DNA of 49,571 nt from CAZYSK01 sp964649415 (GCA_964649415.1 CAZYSK010000041.1:1-49571); one strand, 5' to 3'; positions 22,485 through 34,040 are shown, counted from the stretch's first letter. Notes: generated from the sequence alone by a model not told the origin. Numbers and translations are program-made.

Positions 22485-22572
22485 CCCGGTCGCCGGAAGG
22501 CGGCGCTTGCTGCCGAGGAGACAGCGAGATCCGACTTCTGCAGTCGGGTTGTCGTATGGAGGAACCTGTGCT

Positions 22573-23115
22573 ATGAGCGCTTCGGAGGATAAGACGATAA
22601 CCCTATGCCCGTCCTGCGGGCACGAGAATCGCGTGGGCACGCTGTTCTGCGGCAGGTGCGGGATATACCTGCCCACGGGCGGCCCCCTGCGCACCGAGCC
22701 GCTGCCCGAGGACCAATTGCCGATCTTCCAGGCAAGCCCGTGGGATAGCGAGCACGTCGAGGATGCCACCGAGGCGCCTATCGTCCCACTTCAGGTAGAG
22801 GTCCTCTCCAGTGGCCGCGAGATCCAACTGCCGGCCATTGCCGAAGTGCAGGTCGGGCGTCTGGACGCAGCTCACGGCATATTCCCGCACCTGGATCTCA
22901 CCTCCGACGGTGGGTTGGAGGGCGGCGTCTCCCGCTATCACTGCAGGATCCATCAACAGGAGTCAAACTACCTGGTCGAAGACATGGGCAGCGCCAACGG
23001 CACCTTCGTGAATGGACGGCGGCTTACCCCCTACCTGCCCCACGCGCTCAAGGACGGGGACAAGGTGCAGGTGGGTCGCATCAAGCTGCGGGTCAGCATA
23101 CGGCCAGGGGATTGA
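22573..23115 (+). CDS. zinc-ribbon plus FHA-domain protein
   Basis: A 180-residue protein with a zinc ribbon at the N-terminus (Cys12, 15, 26 and 29; LCPSCG...FCGRCG), an acidic linker, and a C-terminal FHA domain (VGRLDAA, GVSRYHCRIHQ, DMGSANGTFVNGRRL). FHA domains bind phosphothreonine peptides. It lies inside the zinc-uptake operon between znuA and znuC, an unusual place. Start ATG 22573 has GGAGG upstream. It might sense zinc or link uptake to Ser/Thr kinase signalling, which is inference. Confidence 0.82.
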   Translation: MSASEDKTITLCPSCGHENRVGTLFCGRCGIYLPTGGPLRTEPLPEDQLPIFQASPWDSEHVEDATEAPIVPLQVEVLSSGREIQLPAIAEVQVGRLDAAHGIFPHLDLTSDGGLEGGVSRYHCRIHQQESNYLVEDMGSANGTFVNGRRLTPYLPHALKDGDKVQVGRIKLRVSIRPGD

Positions 23116-23116
23116 A

Positions 23117-23944
23117 GTGAGTCGCCAGGATACGCCGCACGCGGCACAGGAGCTGATCACCATCCGGCACCTGTGGGCCGGTTACGATCACGAGCCTGTG
23201 CTGGAGGACGTCAACCTCTCGGTCAAGGAACTCGACTTCGTCGGGCTGATCGGACCGAATGGGGGGGGCAAGACGACGCTGCTCAAGGTGCTGCTGGGGC
23301 TGCTGCCACCCATGCGGGGTGAAGTGCGCGTGATGGGACTGAGCGTCGAGAAGGGGCGACGGTACGTCGGCTACGTGCCCCAGTCAGTCGAATTCGATCG
23401 TGACTTCCCCATCCGCGTGTGGGACGTGGCTCGCATGGGACGGCTGGGGAAACGCCGTCTGCTGCAGCGCTACACACGCCGCGACGGCGAGATCGTGGCA
23501 CAGGCACTCACTGACGTAGGTATGCTGGATCTGCGCGACCGCCCCATCGGCGCGCTCTCGGGCGGGCAGCGGCAGCGCGTCTACATCGCCCGTGCGCTGG
23601 CAGCACAGCCCAGGATACTGCTCCTGGATGAGCCTATGGCGAGCGTTGACGCCCAGGTGAGCACCACCTTGTACGAACTGCTCGGCCGTTTGAACGAACG
23701 GGTCACCATCCTGATGATCTCGCACGACATGGGCGCGGTCTCGTCCTACGTGAAGACGGTGGGATGTCTCAGCCGGCGGCTGTTCTACCACGGCGACAAG
23801 CAGCTCACGTCGGATATGGTAGCGGCCGCCTATGGGTGTCCCATAGATCTGATCGCGCACGGCGTTCCACACCGTGTGTTCCCAGAACACACCGCACCGG
23901 AACAAGAACGCCCGGAGGTGGCACATCTGGAGGCGAGGGAATGA
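23117..23944 (+). CDS. znuC: zinc ABC transporter ATP-binding protein
   Basis: A 275-residue ATPase of the metal (ZnuC/MntB) family: Walker A GLIGPNGGGKTTLLK, Q-loop VGYVPQ, signature LSGGQRQRVYIARAL, Walker B ILLLDEPMAS, switch His in MISHDMG. GTG start one base after the FHA stop. The stop overlaps the next start (ATGA), so it is coupled to the permease. Confidence 0.92.
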   Translation: MSRQDTPHAAQELITIRHLWAGYDHEPVLEDVNLSVKELDFVGLIGPNGGGKTTLLKVLLGLLPPMRGEVRVMGLSVEKGRRYVGYVPQSVEFDRDFPIRVWDVARMGRLGKRRLLQRYTRRDGEIVAQALTDVGMLDLRDRPIGALSGGQRQRVYIARALAAQPRILLLDEPMASVDAQVSTTLYELLGRLNERVTILMISHDMGAVSSYVKTVGCLSRRLFYHGDKQLTSDMVAAAYGCPIDLIAHGVPHRVFPEHTAPEQERPEVAHLEARE

Positions 23945-24870
23945 TCAACGCCTTGCTCGAAGCGCTCCAGTTCGGCTTCATGCGCAACGCGCTCGTGGCG
24001 GGCGCGCTGGTGAGCATCGCCTGCGGCGTCATCGGCACGTTCGTCGTCGTCAAGCGCATGGTCTTCGTCAGCGGCGGCATCGCGCACGCCGCTTACGGCG
24101 GCATCGGCCTGGGCTACTTCCTCGACGGCCGCACGATCAACGTCTGCGAACGCGTGCTCAACGTCCGCGTCAACCCGGTGTTGGGCGCTATCGTCTTCAG
24201 TCTGGCGGCCGCGCTGGGAATGGGAACGGTCCAGCGGAAAACACGCCAGCGGGCAGATACCCTCATCGGCGTGATGTGGGCCATCGGCATGGCGCTCGGC
24301 ATCGTCTTCGTGGACCTGACCGAGAGCTACAAGGTGGACCTGATGAGCTACCTGTTCGGCAGCATCCTGGCCGTACCACGAAGCGACCTGTTGATCATGC
24401 TGGCGCTCGACGGGGTCGTCATCACACTCGTGGCGCTGTTCTACAAGGAGTTGCTGGCCGTCTCGTTCGACGAGACCTTCGCCACGGTGGAGAACGTACC
24501 GGTAGACGCGATCTACATCATCCTGCTGTGCATGATCGCCCTCACGGTGGTGATGATGATGCGCGTGGTGGGGCTGATCATGGTCATCGCACTGCTGACG
24601 ATGCCGGCAGCCATCAGCGCCCAGTTCGTGAAGGACATAGGCAAGATGATGGTGCTGGCGAGCGTCCTGGGCGTGATCTTCACGACGACGGGGCTTTGGC
24701 TCTCTTACTTCCTGAATCTGACCTCCGGCGCGACGATCATCCTGGTCTCCGGCGCGGTCTACCTCCTCAGTCTGGTGGTGACACACGTCACAGGGGGACA
24801 GGGAGACGACACTCGGACCTCAGGTCCCGAATCCCAGGCCGCAGAAGACAAGGAGAGCGCCTTAGCGTGA
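23941..24870 (+). CDS. znuB: zinc ABC transporter permease
   Basis: A 309-residue ABC-3 family permease with about eight membrane segments and the family motif AVSFDETFATVENVPVD in a cytoplasmic loop. It forms the zinc channel with ZnuC. Start ATG overlaps znuC by four bases. Its stop TGA is within GTGA, overlapping a small downstream frame. The C-terminus is a polar tail (GGQGDDTRTSGPESQAAEDK). Confidence 0.92.
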   Translation: MINALLEALQFGFMRNALVAGALVSIACGVIGTFVVVKRMVFVSGGIAHAAYGGIGLGYFLDGRTINVCERVLNVRVNPVLGAIVFSLAAALGMGTVQRKTRQRADTLIGVMWAIGMALGIVFVDLTESYKVDLMSYLFGSILAVPRSDLLIMLALDGVVITLVALFYKELLAVSFDETFATVENVPVDAIYIILLCMIALTVVMMMRVVGLIMVIALLTMPAAISAQFVKDIGKMMVLASVLGVIFTTTGLWLSYFLNLTSGATIILVSGAVYLLSLVVTHVTGGQGDDTRTSGPESQAAEDKESALA

Positions 24871-24986
24871 CACACACCATCTTCCCAGAGCACAAGAAGC
24901 GCGCAGAACGAGACCACGGGCACACGCACCACGGCAGTGCCAGGCAGCGCGGCGGCCTTCAGTCGAAGCACGTGGGCCAAGCATAA
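24867..24986 (+). CDS. 39-residue His-rich peptide coupled to znuB
   Basis: A short frame of 39 codons starting GTG at 24867 inside the znuB stop (GTGA) and ending TAA at 24986, whose last base is the A of the next gene's ATG (TAATG). Both junctions are typical of translational coupling, so the frame is probably translated. It has seven His in 39 residues, including DHGHTHHG, and nine Lys/Arg; no membrane segment. In a zinc operon a metal-binding or metal-donating role is plausible. No homologue is known to me. Confidence 0.6.
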   Translation: MTHTIFPEHKKRAERDHGHTHHGSARQRGGLQSKHVGQA

Positions 24987-25489
24987 TGGCGGCGTCTGAA
25001 ACGTACCTCGTCAGCAGCTGCCTCCTGGGGATACCCTGCGCCTACGACGGCGAGGGACGGGGCGTGGGGGAGTTGGTGGCGTTGGCTGCCCGAGGGCGGG
25101 CCGTGCCCATCTGCCCGGAGGTGGCCGGCGGATTGCCCATTCCCCGCCCGACGGCAGAGATCGTCGGTGGGGATGGAGAGGACGTGCTGGACGGGCGGGC
25201 GCGGGTGGTGATGATCACGGGGGAAGACGTGACCGAAGCGTACTTGCTGGGGGCGGAGTGCGCCCTGGCGGCCGCGCGGCGCTACGGCATTACCACGGCG
25301 ATCCTCAAACAGCGGAGCCCGTCGTGCGGCAGCACCCACATCTACGACGGCACCCACAGCGGGAGACTGGTAGCAGGCCGTGGCGTCACAGCCGCGCTCT
25401 TGGCACGAAACGGCCTAACCGTCCAGTCAGAAAGCGACCTAGACGCAATACGCAACACGAAACACGCATTACGCCTCACTCGTCCTTGA
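24986..25489 (+). CDS. DUF523 (YbbK-like) Cys-rich protein
   Basis: A 167-residue DUF523 protein with the conserved Cys signatures: VSSCLLGIPCAYDG near the start, PICPEVAGGLPIPRP, and LKQRSPSCGST. The spaced Cys suggest metal or iron-sulfur binding; the function of the family is not established. It starts on the last base of the His-rich frame, so it belongs to the zinc operon. The last 15 residues (RNTKHALRLTRP) are encoded by a low-complexity ACGCAA/ACGCATT stretch and the stop overlaps the convergent gene by 14 bases. Confidence 0.85.
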   Translation: MAASETYLVSSCLLGIPCAYDGEGRGVGELVALAARGRAVPICPEVAGGLPIPRPTAEIVGGDGEDVLDGRARVVMITGEDVTEAYLLGAECALAAARRYGITTAILKQRSPSCGSTHIYDGTHSGRLVAGRGVTAALLARNGLTVQSESDLDAIRNTKHALRLTRP

Positions 25490-26609
25490 GCGACACGATG
25501 TAATCCAGGAAGTTCTGCCCGCCATACGGATGGCCGGGCCACAGCAGTTCCTCGTAATTCCAGTCGACCCACGCGCCGATGCCACCGAGCGTAAACAGCG
25601 CCATGCCGATGACGTAGTCGTCCTCGCGCAGCTTGGTGTCGTACCAGATGATGTTGTCCACGTAGCGCGGCTTCCAGTCGTCCCAATCGGTGGGTATGAT
25701 CGTCGGATCGAAACCGGCCTCGGTGATCGCCAGCGGAACGACCTCATCGCGCGGGATGAGGAAATCGCGGTAGAGATAGCGGTAGCGTCCGGTCAGGACA
25801 CCCCGATCCTCGTACGGAGGCAGGTCCTCCGTGGCCTCACCCCAGCGCGCATCCGTCGTCGGCCAGCCGTACTCGTGCAACGCCAGGATGTGGCCCCTGG
25901 CCTTGGCCTGCGCGAAGATGCCGGTCTCCACAATCGCCTCCCACTCGTGCCACTGAGGCACCCCCACGCTGTAGGAGAAGAGCGCCAGCTTATACCCGTT
26001 GGCGTCGGCGATGTCCATAGCCGCGAGGTAGAACTGCGCCAGCCAGACGTGCCCTTCTATGCCGGGCGGATCGTTCTCGTTCAGCACCTCCCAGTAGTCC
26101 ACAACATCCTTCTCGTATCCCCAGCGCGGCAGGTGCTGCGCCATCACCTCCGCGGCTCTCTCGGCCGGGTCACCCACGGCATCCACGGCCGGCACCCCAT
26201 TCCAACGAGCGATGGTGACCGTCTCTGGCGATACCTCCTTCACCTGCCGCAGGTAGCCGAAGCTGTCCACGGCCTTAACCAGCGGAACGTAGGCACCGGC
26301 ATCGTGCACGGCCTGCACGAAGCCCAACGCGTTGTTGGGATTCACCGTGTGCAGTCCGACCTTGGATGGATTGTGTGCCAGCGGTCGCCGGGACCGCAGC
26401 AAAGGCAGGTAGACCTGCTGATCTAGGTCGTCGGCAGCCGCTCCACCGGCCCCATCTGATGACAAAGGCGGCCGGCGTCGTGCCGCCTGCACCGTCCGAG
26501 GTTCATCACCTAGGAGGCGTCGAATTGAGGCTGCGACTGCCAACACCACCGACACCGACGACCTCAGGAAATCGCGTCTGCTGATCGCCTTCCTATCCCT
26601 ACGCCCCAT
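25476..26609 (-). CDS. Tat-exported glycoside-hydrolase-like protein
   Basis: A 377-residue protein with a Tat signal (SRRDFLRSS) and hydrophobic run, a short VYLPLLRS motif near residue 67, and a TIM-barrel-like domain. Candidate catalytic acids are Glu178 (WEVLNENDPPG) and Glu297 (AITEAGF), spaced as in clan-A glycoside hydrolases (GH5/GH39 type). It should act on a polysaccharide or glycoside outside the membrane. Start ATG 26609 has GGGAGGG upstream. The VYLPLL word is common in secreted proteins of this lineage as I know them. Confidence 0.72.
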   Translation of the reverse strand: MGRRDRKAISRRDFLRSSVSVVLAVAASIRRLLGDEPRTVQAARRRPPLSSDGAGGAAADDLDQQVYLPLLRSRRPLAHNPSKVGLHTVNPNNALGFVQAVHDAGAYVPLVKAVDSFGYLRQVKEVSPETVTIARWNGVPAVDAVGDPAERAAEVMAQHLPRWGYEKDVVDYWEVLNENDPPGIEGHVWLAQFYLAAMDIADANGYKLALFSYSVGVPQWHEWEAIVETGIFAQAKARGHILALHEYGWPTTDARWGEATEDLPPYEDRGVLTGRYRYLYRDFLIPRDEVVPLAITEAGFDPTIIPTDWDDWKPRYVDNIIWYDTKLREDDYVIGMALFTLGGIGAWVDWNYEELLWPGHPYGGQNFLDYIVSLKDE

Positions 26610-26641
26610 CGCAAGCCCTCCCGCCGAACCAGCCGATATCG

Positions 26642-26720
26642 GGACACGGATCCACACAGATTTTCACGGATTTGGTCTATAAATCTCAGAATCTGCGTGT
26701 ATCTGTGGAAATCCGTGTCC
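26642..26720. repeat. 79-bp element with 20-bp imperfect inverted ends
   Basis: The left end, 26642-26661 (GGACACGGATCCACACAGAT), and the right end, 26701-26720 (ATCTGTGGAAATCCGTGTCC), are imperfect inverted copies. The centre repeats CAGATTTTCACGGATT-like words. It looks like a small non-coding mobile or hairpin element. Confidence 0.6.
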
Positions 26721-26724
26721 TATT

Positions 26725-26753
26725 TTGAGTTCTTAAATCACGCCCAGTATAAT
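26725..26753 (+). promoter_or_regulatory. candidate dnaK operon promoter
   Basis: TTGAGT at 26725-26730 and TATAAT at 26748-26753, 17-bp spacer. It would give a leader of about 220 nt before dnaK. Confidence 0.5.
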
Positions 26754-26978
26754 GGCAATCAGGTCCGAAGTCAAAAACCCCGCAATCTAACGAAACACTG
26801 ATACACCTCTTATCTATTTCTGATACAGGATCGCTATAATTGGAGCTAAGTAAGATCGAGTATAAGCAAACGTGAGGCACGTGGCATGTCGCACGTTACG
26901 CATCACGCAATACGTATCATGCATCACTTCAAGAACTAAAATCCAAGCTGCATAGTGGATGTATGAGGGAGGAAACAG

Positions 26979-28934
<1,956 letters not shown>

Positions 28935-28957
28935 CCGGAGAGGGATAAACCGGGAAG

Positions 28958-28989
28958 CAGGTAGACTGGGGCAAAGACCAGTCTACCTG
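28958..28989. other. hairpin between dnaK and grpE
   Basis: A perfect 12-bp stem CAGGTAGACTGG / CCAGTCTACCTG with an 8-nt loop lies 24 bases after dnaK. No T tract follows; such stems often stabilise the upstream dnaK message after processing. Confidence 0.6.
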
Positions 28990-29061
28990 TCCACCGGTCT
29001 ACGCGCTGCCGATTCAGCCACAGCGCAGCGGACAGCGCACAGTACACAGCGAGGACATAGC

Positions 29062-29796
29062 ATGAACCGGAGCGTGAGAGTGCCAATCCGCATCAGACCC
29101 TCGTCCATCTCAGAACGGTCAGCCCCTGCCGAGCGACTGGAGGTCGCCGAGGCCGCGCCACCCGTAGTGGAACGGGGAGTGATGGCTAGAACAGAGCCGG
29201 TGCCGACGCCGACTGCATCCAGTCGGGCAGCCAGTGCCGGCCGGCGTGGGTCGGGGGCAGACCGTACACAGCCCGAGCCGGCTGTGCGAGGCCGGCTCGA
29301 CCAAGAGCAAGGACCCACTTCGTCAGCGAACGAGGACGAGGAGAGCGTAGAAATCTGGCGTGATCGGGCACTGCGCCTGCAGGCCGAGATAGACAACTTC
29401 CGCAAGCGCCAACGCCGGCTGGCCGAAGAGCGCGTCGTCGCGGATCGTGAGCGGCTGTTACGTTCGTTCCTGCGCGTGGGTGACGATCTGGAGCGGGCAC
29501 TGGCGCAGCAGACAGCGGCGCAGCGGACAGCGAACGCCGGCGGGACAGATGTCGAGAGCCTGCGCCAGGGAGTGGACCTGACATATCGCAGCCTGATGCA
29601 CATGCTGGATCAAGAGGGAGCAGAGCCTATCGAGGCCGCAGGGCAACCCTTCGATCCTGCCTGGCACGAAGCGGTAGGAACCGTCCCGAGCCCGAATGTT
29701 GGGGTCGAGCCTGATACAGTGGTCGAGGTCGTGCAGACAGGCTACCGCCTGGGAGACCGCCTCCTGCGTCCGGCCCGTGTCATCGCCGCCACCTGA
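29062..29796 (+). CDS. grpE: nucleotide exchange factor GrpE
   Basis: A 244-residue GrpE that releases ADP from DnaK. Start ATG 29062 has GAGGA seven bases upstream. The first 95 residues are a long, poorly conserved Ser/Pro/Glu-rich region. The family domain follows: the long helix (ALRLQAEIDNFRKRQRRLAEE) and the beta domain (PFDPAWHEAVGTVPSP, VVEVVQTGYRLGDRLLRPARV). An AQQTAAQRTANAGG segment interrupts the helical part and uses the same 15-bp repeat words as dnaK. Confidence 0.9.
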   Translation: MNRSVRVPIRIRPSSISERSAPAERLEVAEAAPPVVERGVMARTEPVPTPTASSRAASAGRRGSGADRTQPEPAVRGRLDQEQGPTSSANEDEESVEIWRDRALRLQAEIDNFRKRQRRLAEERVVADRERLLRSFLRVGDDLERALAQQTAAQRTANAGGTDVESLRQGVDLTYRSLMHMLDQEGAEPIEAAGQPFDPAWHEAVGTVPSPNVGVEPDTVVEVVQTGYRLGDRLLRPARVIAAT

Positions 29797-29799
29797 CCC

Positions 29800-29898
29800 C
29801 AGACTTCCGAAGTCTAGCATAGATCCAAGTAGCATAGGTCACAGCTTCCGCAAGGTGCTAGACAGGTCAAATGAACTACTGAAGACTTCGGAAGTCTG
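29800..29898. repeat. 99-bp inverted-repeat element between grpE and dnaJ
   Basis: CAGACTTCCGAAGTCT at 29800-29815 and its reverse complement AGACTTCGGAAGTCTG at 29883-29898 close a 99-bp unit. Each end is itself a 15-base palindrome. No reading frame is inside. It looks like a small non-autonomous element inserted in the chaperone operon. Confidence 0.65.
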
Positions 29899-29909
29899 AC
29901 AGCGATACG

Positions 29910-30905
29910 ATGCCTATGGAATACCAGGACTACTACCAGACTCTTGGCGTCGGCAGAGACGCCAGCGAGAAAGAGATAAAGCGGGCTTTCCGCAAGCTCG
30001 CTCGCCAGTGGCATCCCGACGTCAACCCGGGCGACGCGACGGCCGAGGAGCGCTTCAAGGAGATCAACGAGGCCTACGAGGTGCTCTCTGATGCGGACAA
30101 GCGGGCCAAGTATGATCAACTGGGTTCAGCCTGGCAGGACTGGACGCGGACGGGAGGACGTCCCGGCGACTTCGACTGGAGCCAGTGGGCCACCGGGGCT
30201 CCCGGCGGGTCCGGCCAGCGTGTCCACGTGCGCTACGGCACGCCGGAGGACTTGGGCGACCTGTTCGGCGGCGACAGCCCGTTCTCCGACTTCTTCAGCC
30301 AGATCTTCGGGCGCTCTGTGCGCGGGATGCGGGGCAACGCGGGCAGCGGCGCAGCGGGCAGCGGGCCCGGTGGCTTCCAGTATCGCGTGCGTCCTCAGCG
30401 CGGGCAGGACTATGAGCAGGAAATCGAGATCACCGTGCAGGAGGCATGTCACGGCACCCAGCGCGTCCTACAGAAGGACGGGCGGCGGCTTGAAGTGAAG
30501 ATCCCGCCGGGCGCTCGCACCGGCACGCGGGTCCGGTTGGCCGGCGAAGGGGGAACGGGCGCGGCAGGCGGCGCGGCGGGCGACATATACCTGCGCGTCA
30601 GGGTGTTGCCGGACCCCCAGTTCGAGTGCCGGGAGGACGACCTGTACGTAACCGTACCGCTCGACCTATACACCGCCGTGCTGGGTGGCAAGACCCAGGT
30701 CCCCACACCGGACGGCCCGCTGCAACTCACCATCCCGGCCGGCACCCAGAACGGGCGCACGTTTCGCCTACGGGGTAAGGGGATGCCCCACCTGCGGCAG
30801 CCCAACGAGCACGGCGACCTGTACGCCACGGTGAACGTGCAACTGCCCACGCAGCTCACCCCACGCCAGCAAGAGCTGTTCGAGGAACTGCGCAGCACCC
30901 AATAG
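29910..30905 (+). CDS. DnaJ-type co-chaperone without zinc finger (CbpA-like)
   Basis: A 331-residue J-protein. The J domain is residues 4-75, with the HPD motif in RQWHPDVNPG, followed by a Gly/Phe-rich linker (to about 145) and two C-terminal substrate domains (HGTQRVLQKDGRRLEVKIPPG, LRGKGMPHL). The four CxxCxGxG repeats of classical DnaJ are absent, so it is type II, CbpA-like. It stimulates DnaK ATPase. Located between grpE and the MerR-type regulator. Confidence 0.92.
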   Translation: MPMEYQDYYQTLGVGRDASEKEIKRAFRKLARQWHPDVNPGDATAEERFKEINEAYEVLSDADKRAKYDQLGSAWQDWTRTGGRPGDFDWSQWATGAPGGSGQRVHVRYGTPEDLGDLFGGDSPFSDFFSQIFGRSVRGMRGNAGSGAAGSGPGGFQYRVRPQRGQDYEQEIEITVQEACHGTQRVLQKDGRRLEVKIPPGARTGTRVRLAGEGGTGAAGGAAGDIYLRVRVLPDPQFECREDDLYVTVPLDLYTAVLGGKTQVPTPDGPLQLTIPAGTQNGRTFRLRGKGMPHLRQPNEHGDLYATVNVQLPTQLTPRQQELFEELRSTQ

Positions 30906-30940
30906 GGGTGTGCGACCGTGCAATACAGAGTCAATGGACC

Positions 30941-31221
30941 ATGAGTGAGCGTCAAAACAGCACCATCACGATCACCATCGCCGCCCGCCGGACGGGGCTT
31001 GCACCGCGCACGGTGCGCCGCTACGTCCGGATGGGATTGGTGGGCGAGATGCTGACTGAGGCCGAGCTGGCCGAGGTGCGACGCATCCGCCGCCTCACCA
31101 GCCTGGGCGTCAACCTGGCCGGGGTAGAGATCATCCTGCGCATGCGTCGCCAGATTGAGCAACTGCAGGCAGAGGTGATGCGACTGGAGGCACTGCGTTC
31201 ATCTCTCGGAGACACACAGCG

Positions 31222-31225
<4 letters not shown>
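30941..31225 (+). CDS. hspR: MerR-type heat-shock regulator HspR / CbpM-like
   Basis: A 94-residue MerR-family protein: TITIAARRTGLAPRTVRRYVRMGLV is the DNA-binding helix-turn-helix, LAEVRRIRRLTSLGVNLAGVEIIL the second helical part, and RMRRQIEQLQAEVMRLEALR the dimerising coiled coil. Position at the end of dnaK-grpE-dnaJ matches HspR, which represses the operon together with DnaK in actinobacteria. A CbpM-type modulator of the J-protein is the alternative. No HAIR operator was found. Confidence 0.82.
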
Positions 31226-32400
<1,175 letters not shown>

Positions 32401-32427
32401 AAGCCCGATTCCTCGATCAGGCGACTC

Positions 32428-32814
32428 TTATTCAGGCAGCCAAGCCACCGCCTCGATCTCCACCCGCCCGCCCAGCGGTAGGGCAGCCACCTGGACCGCC
32501 GAGCGTCCGGGGGGGTTCTCCGGGAAGAACTCGGCGTAGACGGCGTTCATGCGGGTGAACTCGCCGATGTCCTGCAGGAAAACGGTGGTCTTGAGGACGT
32601 GCTCCAGCCCGGAGCCTGCCGCCTCCAACACCGCCTTCAGGTTCTCCAGCGCCTGCCGGGTCTGGCTCTCGATGTCCGGTCCGGCGAACTCCTTCGTCTC
32701 CGGCACGATACCCAACTGCCCGGCGGTGAAGACCAGATTGCCCGCGCGCACGCCCTGGGAGTAGGGACCGACTGCGCCGGGGGCCTTGTCAGTCGCAACG
32801 ATCTGCTTGTTCAC
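32428..32814 (-). CDS. ridA: RidA-family enamine/imine deaminase
   Basis: A 128-residue YjgF/RidA protein that hydrolyses reactive enamine intermediates of amino-acid metabolism. Family blocks: TDKAPGAVGPYSQGVRAGNLVF, GPDIESQTRQALENLKAVLEAAG and NPPGRSAVQVAALPLGGRVEIEAVA, with the catalytic Arg in GRSAVQ. Monocistronic and convergent with the protease gene. Confidence 0.94.
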   Translation of the reverse strand: MNKQIVATDKAPGAVGPYSQGVRAGNLVFTAGQLGIVPETKEFAGPDIESQTRQALENLKAVLEAAGSGLEHVLKTTVFLQDIGEFTRMNAVYAEFFPENPPGRSAVQVAALPLGGRVEIEAVAWLPE

Positions 32815-32964
32815 GTGTGCCTCCTGGTGATGGCTGGTGGATACGCTATGCCAGGATTATACCCCGCCCAGGCGGTTCCAACAACATGCCGCGCCGGCGA
32901 CGAGCGATGGGCGACGGGATGTGTGACGGTCGCACCATCCATCGCTAGCGTGTCGTGCTGGATG

Positions 32965-32973
32965 TGGTATAAT
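32965..32973 (+). promoter_or_regulatory. extended -10 promoter of the LysM lipoprotein
   Basis: TGGTATAAT at 32965-32973 is a perfect TGn-TATAAT extended -10 box, 38 bases before the start codon; no good -35 is seen. Confidence 0.6.
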
Positions 32974-33011
32974 CATGCCCGCCCATCAACACCTGACAGG
33001 TTTGCTCACTG

Positions 33012-34019
33012 ATGAAGGAAAACGCAGCAGTCCGAACTCATTATGATCTGATCGTGATCGCAGCGATGCTGATCATACTGACGGCCTGCGGCCAGGTGGT
33101 CACTCCACAACCGACCGTGCGCACGTTTCCTACGAGCACACCGACACCTGCGCACACGCCGACGTTTCGCCCGACCGCCACAGCGCCATTCACACCGCCA
33201 CCCGCGACCGCAACGCCGACAATCACCCCCACGCCGGTGACACACGTCGTCCAAGAGGGCGAGACGTTGCTGAGCATCGCCTTCGAGTACGGGGTGAGCC
33301 TGCAAGCCCTCCAGACGGTCAACGGTATTGAGAACCCCCAGTTCCTGCAGGTAGGGCAGACACTGTTCATCCCCACGGGAGAGGAAGAGGCGGGGACCGC
33401 GTCCGGCCTGCTGTTGCCCACTCCCACGCCGCTTCCTTTCGGCGTGGAAGGCCTCGCATTCCATGAGACACCCGTCGGCAGTCTGTGGTGCCTGGGAGAG
33501 ATCGCCAACACCACCGACACGACCCTCACGAACATAAAGATCCACGTGACACTCTTCGATGCGTCCGGCGAGTCGCAGGCCGAGGCAGACGCATTCACCG
33601 CGGCTGACGTCATCCCGCCCGGCGAGCGGTCGCCTTTCGGCATCCTGTTCACGACCCCGCCGGAGGACTGGGCCAACCCGCAGGTGGCGGTCGTACGAGG
33701 CGAGGCGGCCGGCACGTTGGAAGACACTTACGTGCCGATCGCGATAGCCGAGCTGGACGGACAGCCCGCCGGTCCCCAGTTCCAGGTAACCGGCGTGGTG
33801 CGGAACGCGAGCGAGGAACAGGCCGCCGATGCGGTGAGCGTTATCGTGACGACCTACGACGAGCAGGGACTGGTCACGGGGTTTCGTCGGGCGGAGGTGG
33901 AGCAACAAGGCCCGCTTGCACCCGGAGCCACAGCGCCGTTCACGCTGTTGCTCACCCATCATGGTGATACACCTGCCGATCTCTATGCCATCGCGCTGGG
34001 CCGCGTGCCGGTCGAGTGA
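33012..34019 (+). CDS. LysM-domain lipoprotein
   Basis: A 335-residue lipoprotein. Signal with lipobox ILTAC, then a 45-residue Thr/Pro-rich linker, one LysM domain (THVVQEGETLLSIAFEYGV to FIPTGEE, about residues 77-122) that binds glycan chains, and about 200 residues of beta-rich C-terminal repeats resembling FxLYD domains (GEIANTTDTTLTNIKIHVTLFD; VTGVVRNASEEQAADAVSVIV). Probably a surface anchor or wall-linked protein. Followed 21 bases later by plsC. Confidence 0.86.
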   Translation: MKENAAVRTHYDLIVIAAMLIILTACGQVVTPQPTVRTFPTSTPTPAHTPTFRPTATAPFTPPPATATPTITPTPVTHVVQEGETLLSIAFEYGVSLQALQTVNGIENPQFLQVGQTLFIPTGEEEAGTASGLLLPTPTPLPFGVEGLAFHETPVGSLWCLGEIANTTDTTLTNIKIHVTLFDASGESQAEADAFTAADVIPPGERSPFGILFTTPPEDWANPQVAVVRGEAAGTLEDTYVPIAIAELDGQPAGPQFQVTGVVRNASEEQAADAVSVIVTTYDEQGLVTGFRRAEVEQQGPLAPGATAPFTLLLTHHGDTPADLYAIALGRVPVE

Positions 34020-34040
34020 TTCGCCCGTGGGAGGATATGA

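Larger units (their letters stand above)
26610..26978. other. 369-bp divergent intergenic region
   Basis: Between the divergent exported hydrolase and dnaK. It contains an inverted-repeat element (26642-26720), a promoter facing dnaK (26725-26753), a second isolated TATAAT at 26835-26840 and a low-complexity stretch of ACGCATCACG-like words (about 26870-26930). No CIRCE or HAIR heat-shock operator was found and no gene is supported. Confidence 0.6.

Noticed and set aside
26725..26978. CIRCE or HAIR operator for dnaK
   Set aside because: Neither TTAGCACTC/GAGTGCTAA nor CTTGAGT/ACTCAAG pairs are present; only isolated half-like words.
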